From the NCBI GenBank assembly GCA_049644325.1, contig JBARRR010000065.1, positions 1 through 5,763 of the forward strand: a DNA stretch of 5,763 bases, read 5' to 3'. Shown one piece after another: positions 1 to 5,557 of this stretch. Made by a program: the position numbers and the translations under genes. Numbering within the stretch: the stretch's first letter is position 1; every line of letters begins with the position of its first letter. The stretch comes from DASZHA01 sp049644325. Its GTDB lineage: Bacteria; Chloroflexota; Dormibacteria; DASZGP01. The notes beneath the pieces were generated by a model. The model was not told the DNA's origin, searched no databases, and saw only the letters and a program-made list of their open reading frames with translations.

Positions 1-481
1 TCGCCGCGATCGCAACCCACCCCACCATGATGTAGAGCGCCGTCATCAGGCCGCGTCGCATGGGAACGCCGCTGACGGTGACGGCGATGCCGGTGAGGGC
101 GAGCACCCAGACCACCGAGAGGATCCCTATCCGCCACCAGCCATCGAGCAGGACGATGGTGATCGGCGTGTAGGTGCCGGCGATGACCAGGAAGATGTTG
201 GAGTGGTCGAAGCGGCGGAGCACCTCGCGGGCCCGGGCCGGCCAGTTGCCGATGTGGTAGGTGGCGCTGACCGTGAAGAGGAGGACCAGGGCACAGCCGT
301 AAACCAGCAGCGACAGCTGGCGTGGCAGGTCGCCGGCGGTGACCCAGGCCAGGTAGGCCGTCACCACCACCGCCACCGGGGCCATCACCGCATGGGAATA
401 GCCCCGAAGCATGGGCTTGGTCAGCTCCTTGACCTGGTCGACGGTGTCGCGGACCTGGTCGATGGACGGTCTATGTGACAT
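1..481 (-). CDS. trhA: PAQR / hemolysin III family membrane protein (partial, C-terminus outside window)
   Basis: Multi-pass inner-membrane protein of the hemolysin III/TrhA (YqfA) branch of the PAQR superfamily, linked in bacteria to membrane-lipid homeostasis; the old haemolysin name does not prove toxin activity. 160 residues are visible from an ATG at 481; the family is usually somewhat over 200, so the last helices are missing. Signature pieces are KPMLRGYSHAVMAP (residues 22-35), SATYHIGNW (72-80), LRRFDHSNIF (88-97) followed by AGTYTP (101-106), and the start of the last conserved block, YIMVGWVA (150-157). Ser72, His76 and Asp92 match the conserved polar residues that bind metal in PAQR proteins; the later HxxxH-type histidines lie outside. 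Hydrophobic helices are evident at about 31-50, 57-73, 95-112, 117-137 and 144-160. It lies 9 bases after the oxidoreductase stop on the same strand, so it may be co-transcribed, although an AT-rich patch just upstream could be its own promoter. No functional tie to molybdenum metabolism is evident. Confidence 0.9.
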   Translation of the reverse strand, partial: MSHRPSIDQVRDTVDQVKELTKPMLRGYSHAVMAPVAVVVTAYLAWVTAGDLPRQLSLLVYGCALVLLFTVSATYHIGNWPARAREVLRRFDHSNIFLVIAGTYTPITIVLLDGWWRIGILSVVWVLALTGIAVTVSGVPMRRGLMTALYIMVGWVAIAA

Positions 482-487
482 GAAATG

Positions 488-500
488 ATGTTACCTTATA
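488..500 (-). promoter_or_regulatory. Candidate -10 region for the hemolysin III gene
   Basis: In this GC-rich region the minus strand reads TATAAGGTAACAT just before the hemolysin III start at 481. TATAAG (500-495) matches five of six bases of the -10 consensus. TAACAT (493-488) fits TANNNT and sits six bases before the ATG, the spacing expected for a leaderless transcript. The patch overlaps the stop codon of the oxidoreductase gene. No convincing -35 box was found about 17 bases upstream. AAGG (497-494) could alternatively serve as a weak Shine-Dalgarno sequence, 12 bases from the start. This is inference from composition and spacing only. Confidence 0.3.
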
Positions 501-2770
501 CCGGCAGGTTTGTGTAGGAAATCGATCTGGTCGTCGTCCTGGACGGCCTCGACCTGGACCTCGGCGTTGTAGTCCGGGATGCCGGCCTGCGGGGATCGGC
601 GGGACCTGTCGATCAGGGCTTCCCCCTCGGGCCAGTGGACCTGGAGATTGCCCGGCCGGAGGGGGGCGATGAAGGCGCGGCCGACGAATTCGCCGCCCTC
701 GCTCCGGAGCCGGACCGGATCCTGGTCGCGGACGCCAAGGTCGCGGGCGTCCTCGGCGCTGATCAGCACCGCCTCGCGAACGGCCGCGTTGAGGGCGTCG
801 CGTTTCTCGTGGACCATGCTGTTGAACTGCTTGCCCCGCCGGGTTGACACCGTGAACCAGCCTGGCCGGCGCCGGCTGCTGGGCAGCGCCACTGTCGAGA
901 AATGGGCCCTGCCATCGGGCGTTGGGAAGCTCCAGCCGGCGCAGAGGTGGGGCCCGCCGTATTGGAACTGGTCGCCCTCCTCGGCCAGGTGCTGGATGCC
1001 GTCGTACAGTGGGACCACTGTCGAGATCTCCTGGCGAATCGCGGCGGTGCCGTCAAATATAAGAGCGCCGGCGATGTCCGGCCGGACCCGCCGCGCGAGG
1101 TCAAGGAACACATCCCACTCGGGGCGGGCCTCGGCGATCCGCGGCCCCGGGATCTCGGGGCTGAAGATCACCCGCCGCTCGGTGGACGTCTCGGTGACCC
1201 CACCGGGGATCTCGTAGCGGGTTGCCGCCGGCAGCAGCAGGACATCTCCTTCCCCGTCGAGGAGCATCTGCGACGACACCACGATGTCCATGTGGACCCG
1301 CAGCGGGACCCGGCTGAGCGCCACCTTGACGTGGGCCGGGTCAGGCAGGATCTCAAGCCAGTTACCGCCCGAGGAGAAGAGGACGTCGAGTCTGCCCGCG
1401 TGGGCGGCGTCGATCATCTCGGGCGCCGTCAATCCGCGACTGGTGGGCACGTCGAAGCCCCAGTGGCTCGCCAGCTCGCCGGCGCTCGCGCCGGTGATCT
1501 CCTTGCCGCCCGGCAGTACCGTGGCGTAGGCTCCCATCTCGGCGCCGCCCTGAACCCCGGAGTGCCCCCGGATCGGCATCAGGCCGGACTTGTCGCGGCC
1601 CACGAAACCGCGGGTCAGGGCAAGGTTGATGATGGCGCGGACGTTGTCCTCGCCGCAGTCGTGTTGGGTGACGCCCATGCTCCAGACGAAGACCGCGGTC
1701 CTGGCCTCTCCGACCATCCGGGCGAAATCGAGCATCTCGTCGCGGCCGGCGCCCGCCTGGGCTTCGAGGTTGTCCCACTCCATCCCCTGGAGGCTGGTGG
1801 CCAGGGCGTCGAAGCCAGTGGTGTGCCGGGCGACAAATTTGCGATCGACCCAGTTGTTCTCGATCATGTGCTTGAGGGTCCCGCTCAGGAACGCCACGTC
1901 GCCGCCGACATTGACCAGGAAGAAGCGGTCGGTGACCTTGGTCCCGAAGAGCGCGCTCTCTACGTTCGAAGGCACCCAGTACCGCTCCATGCCCGGCTCT
2001 CGGTAGGGGTTGACGGCGACCACCCGCGTGCCCTCCTTCTTGGCGTGGTAGAGGTACTTCATCGCCACCGGCTGGTTGTTGGCGACGTTGGAGCCGATGA
2101 AGACGACCAGGTCGCTGCCGATCCAGTCGGTGTAGGAGCACGTCGTTGCGGCCACCCCCAGCGCCTCCTTGAGGCCGAACGTGCTGGGCGAGTGGCAGAC
2201 GCGGGCGGCATTGTCGATCGAGTTGGTGCCCATCGCCCGCACCGCCTTCTGGGCCGCGTAGTAGTTCTCGTTGGGCTGACCGCGGCTGGTCAGGTAGAAG
2301 CCGGCGCGGTCGGGACCTGACGCCACCAGGCGCCCGGCCACCAGTTCCAGGGCGGCATCCCAGGAGACCCGCGAGAACCCCGCCTCCCCTGCCCGGCGCA
2401 GCATCGGGTGGGGCAGCCGGCCCAGCTCCCGGAGCTCGGCGCTCGTGTGGCTCCTCAGGGGACTCACGTCGGCCAGCAGTGCCGGGTCCATGGCGGGCAT
2501 GGTGTTGAGCCGCAGCAGTCGGAGCCGGACGTTGCACAGGTGGATCTCCGGCAGGGTCCAGTCGCGCATGCCGGTGGTGCCCAGGGCGCAGCCGTCACAG
2601 ACGCCGTGGCTGAGGATCCGCCAGGCGTAGGGCAGCTGGTCCCGGTTGTCGGCGAAGGCGCGCCAGAGCTCGGCGTAGTTGTTGGGCCGCTGCTGGCCAA
2701 CGCCAAAGGGAGTTCGCCCCACCCAGGTTGAAGGCGTCCAGCGTCCGAAGCGCCTGGGTCGGCGGGGCAC
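491..2770 (-). CDS. FdhF/YdeP family molybdopterin oxidoreductase (formate dehydrogenase alpha-like)
   Basis: Cytoplasmic bis-MGD molybdenum enzyme of the formate dehydrogenase alpha-like group that includes E. coli YdeP and is captured by a family-specific 'oxidoreductase alpha (molybdopterin) subunit' model. At 759 residues it has the usual family length. An N-terminal cysteine block, CDGCALG (58-64) plus Cys79 in HLCNVRL, probably binds an iron-sulfur cluster. The active-site stretch AARVCHSPS (188-196) puts Cys192 where FdhF has selenocysteine 140, followed by His193, the counterpart of the FdhF catalytic histidine. Further family marks are FIGSNVANNQP (224-234), VNPYREPGMER (253-263), MGVTQH (365-370) and RGHSGVQGGAEMG (401-413). 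The C-terminal cofactor-binding domain has QFNSMVHEKRDA (648-659) and VHWPEGEALID (711-721). No Tat or Sec signal is visible. The GTG start at 2770 leaves one base after the mobA stop, suggesting translational coupling, and retains an N-terminus (RPNNYAE, YAWRIL) typical of close homologues as I recall them. The substrate is uncertain: formate is plausible but unproven for this branch. Confidence 0.93.
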   Translation of the reverse strand: MPRRPRRFGRWTPSTWVGRTPFGVGQQRPNNYAELWRAFADNRDQLPYAWRILSHGVCDGCALGTTGMRDWTLPEIHLCNVRLRLLRLNTMPAMDPALLADVSPLRSHTSAELRELGRLPHPMLRRAGEAGFSRVSWDAALELVAGRLVASGPDRAGFYLTSRGQPNENYYAAQKAVRAMGTNSIDNAARVCHSPSTFGLKEALGVAATTCSYTDWIGSDLVVFIGSNVANNQPVAMKYLYHAKKEGTRVVAVNPYREPGMERYWVPSNVESALFGTKVTDRFFLVNVGGDVAFLSGTLKHMIENNWVDRKFVARHTTGFDALATSLQGMEWDNLEAQAGAGRDEMLDFARMVGEARTAVFVWSMGVTQHDCGEDNVRAIINLALTRGFVGRDKSGLMPIRGHSGVQGGAEMGAYATVLPGGKEITGASAGELASHWGFDVPTSRGLTAPEMIDAAHAGRLDVLFSSGGNWLEILPDPAHVKVALSRVPLRVHMDIVVSSQMLLDGEGDVLLLPAATRYEIPGGVTETSTERRVIFSPEIPGPRIAEARPEWDVFLDLARRVRPDIAGALIFDGTAAIRQEISTVVPLYDGIQHLAEEGDQFQYGGPHLCAGWSFPTPDGRAHFSTVALPSSRRRPGWFTVSTRRGKQFNSMVHEKRDALNAAVREAVLISAEDARDLGVRDQDPVRLRSEGGEFVGRAFIAPLRPGNLQVHWPEGEALIDRSRRSPQAGIPDYNAEVQVEAVQDDDQIDFLHKPAGIR

Positions 2771-2771
2771 C

Positions 2772-3359
2772 CTAGGCCAGCAGCGCGAGGTCCTCGCGCG
2801 TATTCAGGTTGGCGGCGAAGCGTCCGCTGGGGTCCGCCTCGCCCCAGACCTCCCTGTCCACCAGCGCGACCCTCAGGTCGGCGATGGCGTGGCGCATCGC
2901 CAGCCGCCCGTCGGCGAGCGCCGCTCGCAGGGGGCCGGCGGCGCGTTGGGAGTAGACAGCATGGAGCGGCTCCGGCCCCACTGAGGTGAGCGGCAGGGCG
3001 GCATCCCAGGAGCCATCACTACAGACGCGCGCCAGAAGTCGGATGACCGCGGGGCTGGCGTAGGGCATGTCCACTGCCACCACCGCAAGGTGCGGCTGGG
3101 GCGACGCCAGCAGCCCCGCGACCAGGCCGCCCACGGGTCCCCGATCCGGCTCGACGTCGGCGACCTCGGCGTAGCCCGTGGCTTCGAACCGTCCGGGAAC
3201 CCCCGGGGCCAGGAGCACCGGGTCGGCAACCTCGGCGAGTTGGCGCGCCACCCTGAGCACCAGCGGGCCGCCGTCAACCTGGAGCAGGGCCTTGTCGAGT
3301 CCCATGCGGCGACTGTGGCCGCCGCAGAGGACCAGGCCGGCGAGGTGGCGGCTTACCAT
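2772..3359 (-). CDS. mobA: MobA, molybdenum cofactor guanylyltransferase
   Basis: Cytoplasmic nucleotidyltransferase that joins GMP from GTP to Mo-molybdopterin, giving the guanine dinucleotide form used by enzymes of the DMSO reductase/formate dehydrogenase class. The 195 residues match the family length. Visible motifs are the N-terminal nucleotide loop LCGGHSRRMGLDKALL (11-26), the GPVGGL turn (74-79), the metal-binding VDMPY (96-100, Asp97), PLHAVYS (131-137) and the C-terminal FAANLNTREDL (181-191) found in MobA and MobA-like NTP transferases. The ATG at 3359 is secure because an in-frame TAA lies two codons upstream and the nucleotide-binding loop begins only a few residues in. The gene heads the minus-strand group and is followed after one base by the bis-MGD oxidoreductase, its likely client. 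No good ribosome binding site precedes it, so it may be leaderless. CoxC/MocA-type transferases are related alternatives, but the bis-MGD context favours MobA. Confidence 0.93.
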   Translation of the reverse strand: MVSRHLAGLVLCGGHSRRMGLDKALLQVDGGPLVLRVARQLAEVADPVLLAPGVPGRFEATGYAEVADVEPDRGPVGGLVAGLLASPQPHLAVVAVDMPYASPAVIRLLARVCSDGSWDAALPLTSVGPEPLHAVYSQRAAGPLRAALADGRLAMRHAIADLRVALVDREVWGEADPSGRFAANLNTREDLALLA

Positions 3360-3371
3360 GGCTTAATGATG
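3354..3371. promoter_or_regulatory. Compact divergent start region of mobA and fdhD, possibly leaderless promoters
   Basis: The start codons of mobA (3359, minus) and fdhD (3366, plus) are separated by only six bases, so each 5' signal lies in the other gene. On the plus strand TACCAT (3354-3359) fits TANNNT and ends six bases before the fdhD ATG, the position of a -10 box if transcription starts at the A of the ATG. On the minus strand CATCAT (3371-3366) has the same six-base distance to the mobA ATG and matches four of six consensus bases. Neither start has a well-placed Shine-Dalgarno sequence; the nearest for fdhD, AGGTGG at 3343-3348, is 17 bases away. A CCATGG palindrome lies at 3356-3361. 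The promoter assignment is inference. Confidence 0.35.
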
Positions 3372-4238
3372 AGCCAGCGGCCGTCCAGCAAGCAGCGCAT
3401 CTCTGTGAGGGTGATCGCCGATGGCCAATCGGCGCCACCTCGCAGCGACAGCGTCGCCACCGAGGAGCCGATGGAGACCCGCATCCTGTCCGGCGGCAAG
3501 CGTCACACGGTGGCCGTGACAATGCGCACCCCCGGGGCCGACTTCGACCTCGCCGTGGGCTTCCTGTACGGCGAGGGGGTCATCGGCTCGCGCGACCAGG
3601 TCCGGCGGGTCAGCTACTGCGTCGACGAGGACGTTGACGCCGACCAGCGCTACAACATCGTCAACGTGGAGCTGGCCGGGGCCGTCGAGCCCGACCTCCA
3701 CGTGCTGGAGCGCCATTTCTACACCAGCAGCGCGTGTGGGGTCTGCGGTAAGGCCAGCCTCGAGGCCATCCAGCTCCGTGGCTGCCCGGCGCCCTCGACG
3801 GGCCCGATCGTGGACCCGGAGGTGCTCTATGGACTGCCCGACAAGCTCCGCCACAAGCAGGGGCTCTTCGAGGCCACCGGGGGCCTCCATGCGGCCGCCC
3901 TCTTCACCGCCTCCGGCGAGCTGGTCGCGGTGCGCGAGGACGTCGGCCGGCACAACGCCGTCGACAAGCTGGTGGGCCGGGCGCTGATGGAGGGGCGGCT
4001 GCCCCTCGCCGACCATGTCGTGCTGGTCAGCGGGCGCTCCAGCTTCGAGATCCTGCAGAAGTGCGTGGCCGCGGGCGTGCCCATCGTGTGCTCGGTGTCG
4101 GCTCCGAGCAGCCTGGCGGTGGACGTGGCCCGCGAGTTCGGCGTGACCCTGGTCGGCTTCCTGCGCGGCCGGCGGTTGAACGTCTACGCCGGCGAGGAGC
4201 GTGTCGTCGGCACGCCGGTATCCTCGCCGGCCTCGTGA
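3366..4238 (+). CDS. fdhD: FdhD, formate dehydrogenase sulfurtransferase / accessory protein
   Basis: Cytoplasmic protein that takes sulfur from a cysteine desulfurase (IscS in E. coli) and passes it to the bis-MGD cofactor before insertion into formate dehydrogenase-type enzymes. The 290 residues are close to the usual 260-280. Conserved parts are ATEEPMETRI (31-40), TMRTPGADFDLAVGFLYGEG (52-71), the persulfide-carrying CGVC motif (Cys124 and Cys127), REDVGRHNAVDK (190-201), SGRSSFEILQK (222-232) and APSSLAVDVA (246-255). The frame stays open upstream to about 3090, but that extension is antisense to mobA and unlike FdhD, so the tandem ATGs at 3366 and 3369 are the best starts; GTG at 3345 is a weaker alternative. 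The gene faces away from mobA and the FdhF/YdeP-type enzyme, its probable client, and its TGA overlaps the next start. C-terminal residues after about 277 are poorly conserved tail. Confidence 0.95.
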   Translation: MMSQRPSSKQRISVRVIADGQSAPPRSDSVATEEPMETRILSGGKRHTVAVTMRTPGADFDLAVGFLYGEGVIGSRDQVRRVSYCVDEDVDADQRYNIVNVELAGAVEPDLHVLERHFYTSSACGVCGKASLEAIQLRGCPAPSTGPIVDPEVLYGLPDKLRHKQGLFEATGGLHAAALFTASGELVAVREDVGRHNAVDKLVGRALMEGRLPLADHVVLVSGRSSFEILQKCVAAGVPIVCSVSAPSSLAVDVAREFGVTLVGFLRGRRLNVYAGEERVVGTPVSSPAS

Positions 4239-4567
4239 CCGCCTCCCAGCCCCAGCTGCCGATGGATGCGCTGCAGGAGCGCCTCCTGCCGGTGGCCGAT
4301 GCCTTCATGATCCTGATGTGGTCGAGGCCGACATCGGGCACCCTGCGCGACACGCGGGTCACGCTGGCGACGATCCTGCTGGGCGCTGCCGTGGTGCTGG
4401 CGCTGGGGCTCCCGTCCGTGGCACTGATCGTGTACAGCCTGTTACGGCTGGAGCCTCTCCTCCTGATCCCCGGCGTGCTCTGCCTGCTGCTGGGCCTGGG
4501 GGCCGCCGCGGTGACGGTATTCGGCGTCCGCCAACGCGTCCTGGCGCGGCGGGTGGCGCGGGCATAG
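4235..4567 (+). CDS. Small two-helix membrane protein of unknown function
   Basis: I do not recognise a named family. With the GTG at 4235 the product has 110 residues; its start overlaps the fdhD stop as GTGA, typical of translational coupling. An ATG at 4262 would give 101 residues. An amphipathic, charged N-terminal part (about 1-41, with DALQERLLPVADAF) precedes two strongly hydrophobic helices at about 42-69 and 72-97, separated by a short RLEP turn, and a basic tail (RQRVLARRVARA, 99-110). Under the positive-inside rule both ends would be cytoplasmic. The open frame continues upstream inside fdhD to 4061, but that part is arginine-rich shadow sequence. The coupling suggests co-expression with fdhD but does not show a role in cofactor maturation; a chance neighbour is equally possible. 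Confidence 0.68.
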   Translation: MTASQPQLPMDALQERLLPVADAFMILMWSRPTSGTLRDTRVTLATILLGAAVVLALGLPSVALIVYSLLRLEPLLLIPGVLCLLLGLGAAAVTVFGVRQRVLARRVARA

Positions 4568-4586
4568 CGCTCGTCCTTATCCTCGT

Positions 4587-4595
4587 GAGGAAGGG
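4587..4595 (+). promoter_or_regulatory. Strong Shine-Dalgarno sequence for the SMI1/KNR4-HEAT gene
   Basis: GAGGAAGGG lies directly before the ATG at 4598, with the GAGG core ending seven bases upstream. It is the clearest ribosome binding site in the window and fixes the start of the gene. The sequence TCCTCGTGAGGA (4580-4591) around it is self-complementary and could fold into a small hairpin that partly covers the site; this is weak because the stem is only four to five base pairs. Confidence 0.65.
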
Positions 4596-4597
4596 AT

Positions 4598-5446
4598 ATG
4601 GCAGGGTTTGATGCCGAGTTGGCCGTGGCGCTTACCGAGCTTGAGGGCGCCCTCGAGACCCACGCTCCCCTGGCCGCTGCCAGCCTGCGCCCGGGGCGAT
4701 CGGCCGAGGACCTTCGCGTTGCCGCTGCCAACCACGGGTTCGAGCTCTGCGACAGCGTCCTGACCCTCTTTGCCTGGCATGACGGCTGCGATGAGATCCG
4801 AGGTCCCTACCGCGGGCAGCTGTTCCCGGGTGGCGGGATGCTCAGCTCCGCGGAGGCCCTCGACCTCTATGGCACCGCGATGGAGCAGCTCAGCGCCGAT
4901 GGCTGGGACCGGTCCTGGTTCCCGCTCTTCCGGGACGGGCGGACCCTGATCCACGTCGTCCGCCTGGACGACGGCGACTGTGGAGAGCTGCTCTCGTTCG
5001 ACTACGTGGAGCTGGCCAGCGTCACGCTCGAACATCGGAGCCTGGTTGATTGGGCACGGGCGACCGCCCGTCGCCTCCGGCTGGGCGCCTACCGGGCGGG
5101 AGCGCACGGAGCGGTGGAGCCGCAGCCGCGCTTGCTGGCGCAGCTCATGCGCGAGGAGAGCCGCTGTGACGTCGATCGCCTGGTGGACGCCCTTGGTTCA
5201 GAGGATGGGTGGAGCGAGGCGCTCAGCGACCTGCGCCGCCACCAACACCCCGAAGCCGTGCCGGGGCTGGTGGAGATCCTGATGGGAAAGCGCCCCGGCT
5301 CGGCCTACTACGCGGCCGAGCTCCTTGGCCTCATTGGGGACCCCGCGGCCGCGGCGCCACTCCAGATCGCGGCGCGGCAGGACCCCCAAGAGCTGGTGCG
5401 GCAGATCGCCGGGAAGTCGCTGGAGGGGCTGACCCGGCACCGCTAG
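4598..5446 (+). CDS. SMI1/KNR4 (SUKH) domain protein with C-terminal HEAT-like repeats
   Basis: A 282-residue soluble protein with two parts. Residues about 28-160 look like a SMI1/KNR4 (SUKH superfamily) domain: LRPGRSAEDLRVAAANHG (30-47), a LFAWHDG core (57-63), GPYRGQLFPGGGMLSSAEAL (69-88), WFPLFRDGR (107-115), HVVRLDDGDCGELLSFDYVE (119-138). Residues about 205-278 form alternating amphipathic helices resembling HEAT repeats, seen in HPEAVPGLVEIL (217-228), YYAAELLGLIGDPAAAAPL (237-255) and LVRQIAGKSLEGL (266-278). A linker of roughly 45 residues separates them. No signal peptide or membrane helix is present, so it should be cytoplasmic. SUKH domains are known as immunity proteins in polymorphic-toxin systems and as general protein-binding modules; no toxin gene is visible here, so immunity is only a possibility. 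A strong ribosome site precedes the ATG, 30 bases after the small membrane protein gene, so the two are probably co-transcribed. The stop lies six bases from a convergent tRNA gene. Confidence 0.87.
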   Translation: MAGFDAELAVALTELEGALETHAPLAAASLRPGRSAEDLRVAAANHGFELCDSVLTLFAWHDGCDEIRGPYRGQLFPGGGMLSSAEALDLYGTAMEQLSADGWDRSWFPLFRDGRTLIHVVRLDDGDCGELLSFDYVELASVTLEHRSLVDWARATARRLRLGAYRAGAHGAVEPQPRLLAQLMREESRCDVDRLVDALGSEDGWSEALSDLRRHQHPEAVPGLVEILMGKRPGSAYYAAELLGLIGDPAAAAPLQIAARQDPQELVRQIAGKSLEGLTRHR

Positions 5447-5452
5447 GGAGAC

Positions 5453-5524
5453 AGCGGGAGACGAGACTCGAACTCGCAACTTCGACCTTGGAAGGGTCGC
5501 ACTCTACCATTGAGTTACTCCCGC
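5453..5524 (-). tRNA. tRNA-Gly, anticodon UCC
   Basis: A 72-base cloverleaf folds fully on the minus strand. The 7-bp acceptor stem GCGGGAG (5524-5518) pairs with CTCCCGC (5460-5454), and the discriminator base is U at 5453, as is usual for bacterial tRNA-Gly. The D stem is ACTC/GAGT with loop AATGGTA. The anticodon stem CGACC/GGTCG encloses loop CTTCCAA, giving anticodon TCC at 5492-5490, which reads GGA and GGG glycine codons. The T arm GCGAG-TTCGAGT-CTCGT closes with one G-U pair. The 3' CCA is not encoded (the following bases are GTC), so it must be added enzymatically. The gene lies between the convergent SUKH-HEAT gene and moaE, which is upstream on the same strand. No clear promoter is seen in the 33-base gap to moaE; TACCAT (minus strand, 5539-5534) is a weak -10 candidate. 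Confidence 0.97.
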
Positions 5525-5527
5525 GCC

Positions 5528-5549
5528 GGGTCAATGGTAAGGGTGACCC
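5528..5549. repeat. Inverted repeat between moaE and tRNA-Gly
   Basis: GGGTCA (5528-5533) and TGACCC (5544-5549) form a perfect 6-bp inverted repeat with a 10-base loop, filling most of the 33-base gap between the moaE stop and the tRNA 5' end. A second, overlapping interrupted palindrome, AGGGT-G-ACCCT, lies at 5540-5550. No T-run follows on either strand, so a classical intrinsic terminator is not supported. It might instead shape the tRNA precursor leader or bind a protein. Confidence 0.35.
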
Positions 5550-5557
5550 TTCTCGTC

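Noticed and set aside
203..478. 91-codon plus-strand frame opposite the hemolysin III gene
   Set aside because: It is the shadow of a clear PAQR-family gene; the His/Arg/Gly-rich product has no motif.
902..2320. Long plus-strand open frame (472 codons) antisense to the oxidoreductase
   Set aside because: Its translation is rich in Gly, Ala, Val, Asp and His with no recognisable domain, and it mirrors the codon pattern of a GC-rich gene whose motifs are clear on the minus strand.
1362..2537. 391-codon minus-strand frame inside the oxidoreductase
   Set aside because: It lies in another frame of the same strand and gives an Arg/Pro/Gly-rich translation, typical of a +1 shadow of a GC-rich gene.
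3090..3365. Upstream extension of the fdhD frame
   Set aside because: It is antisense to mobA, shows no FdhD similarity, and would add 92 residues to a protein that already has family length from 3366.
4027..4731. 234-codon minus-strand frame across fdhD, the membrane protein and the SUKH gene
   Set aside because: The translation is Arg/Ser/Pro-rich low-complexity shadow, and it spans three well-supported plus-strand genes.
5453..5524. tRNA-Gly as an integration (att) site for a mobile element
   Set aside because: No integrase gene and no duplicated tRNA 3' fragment is visible in the window.
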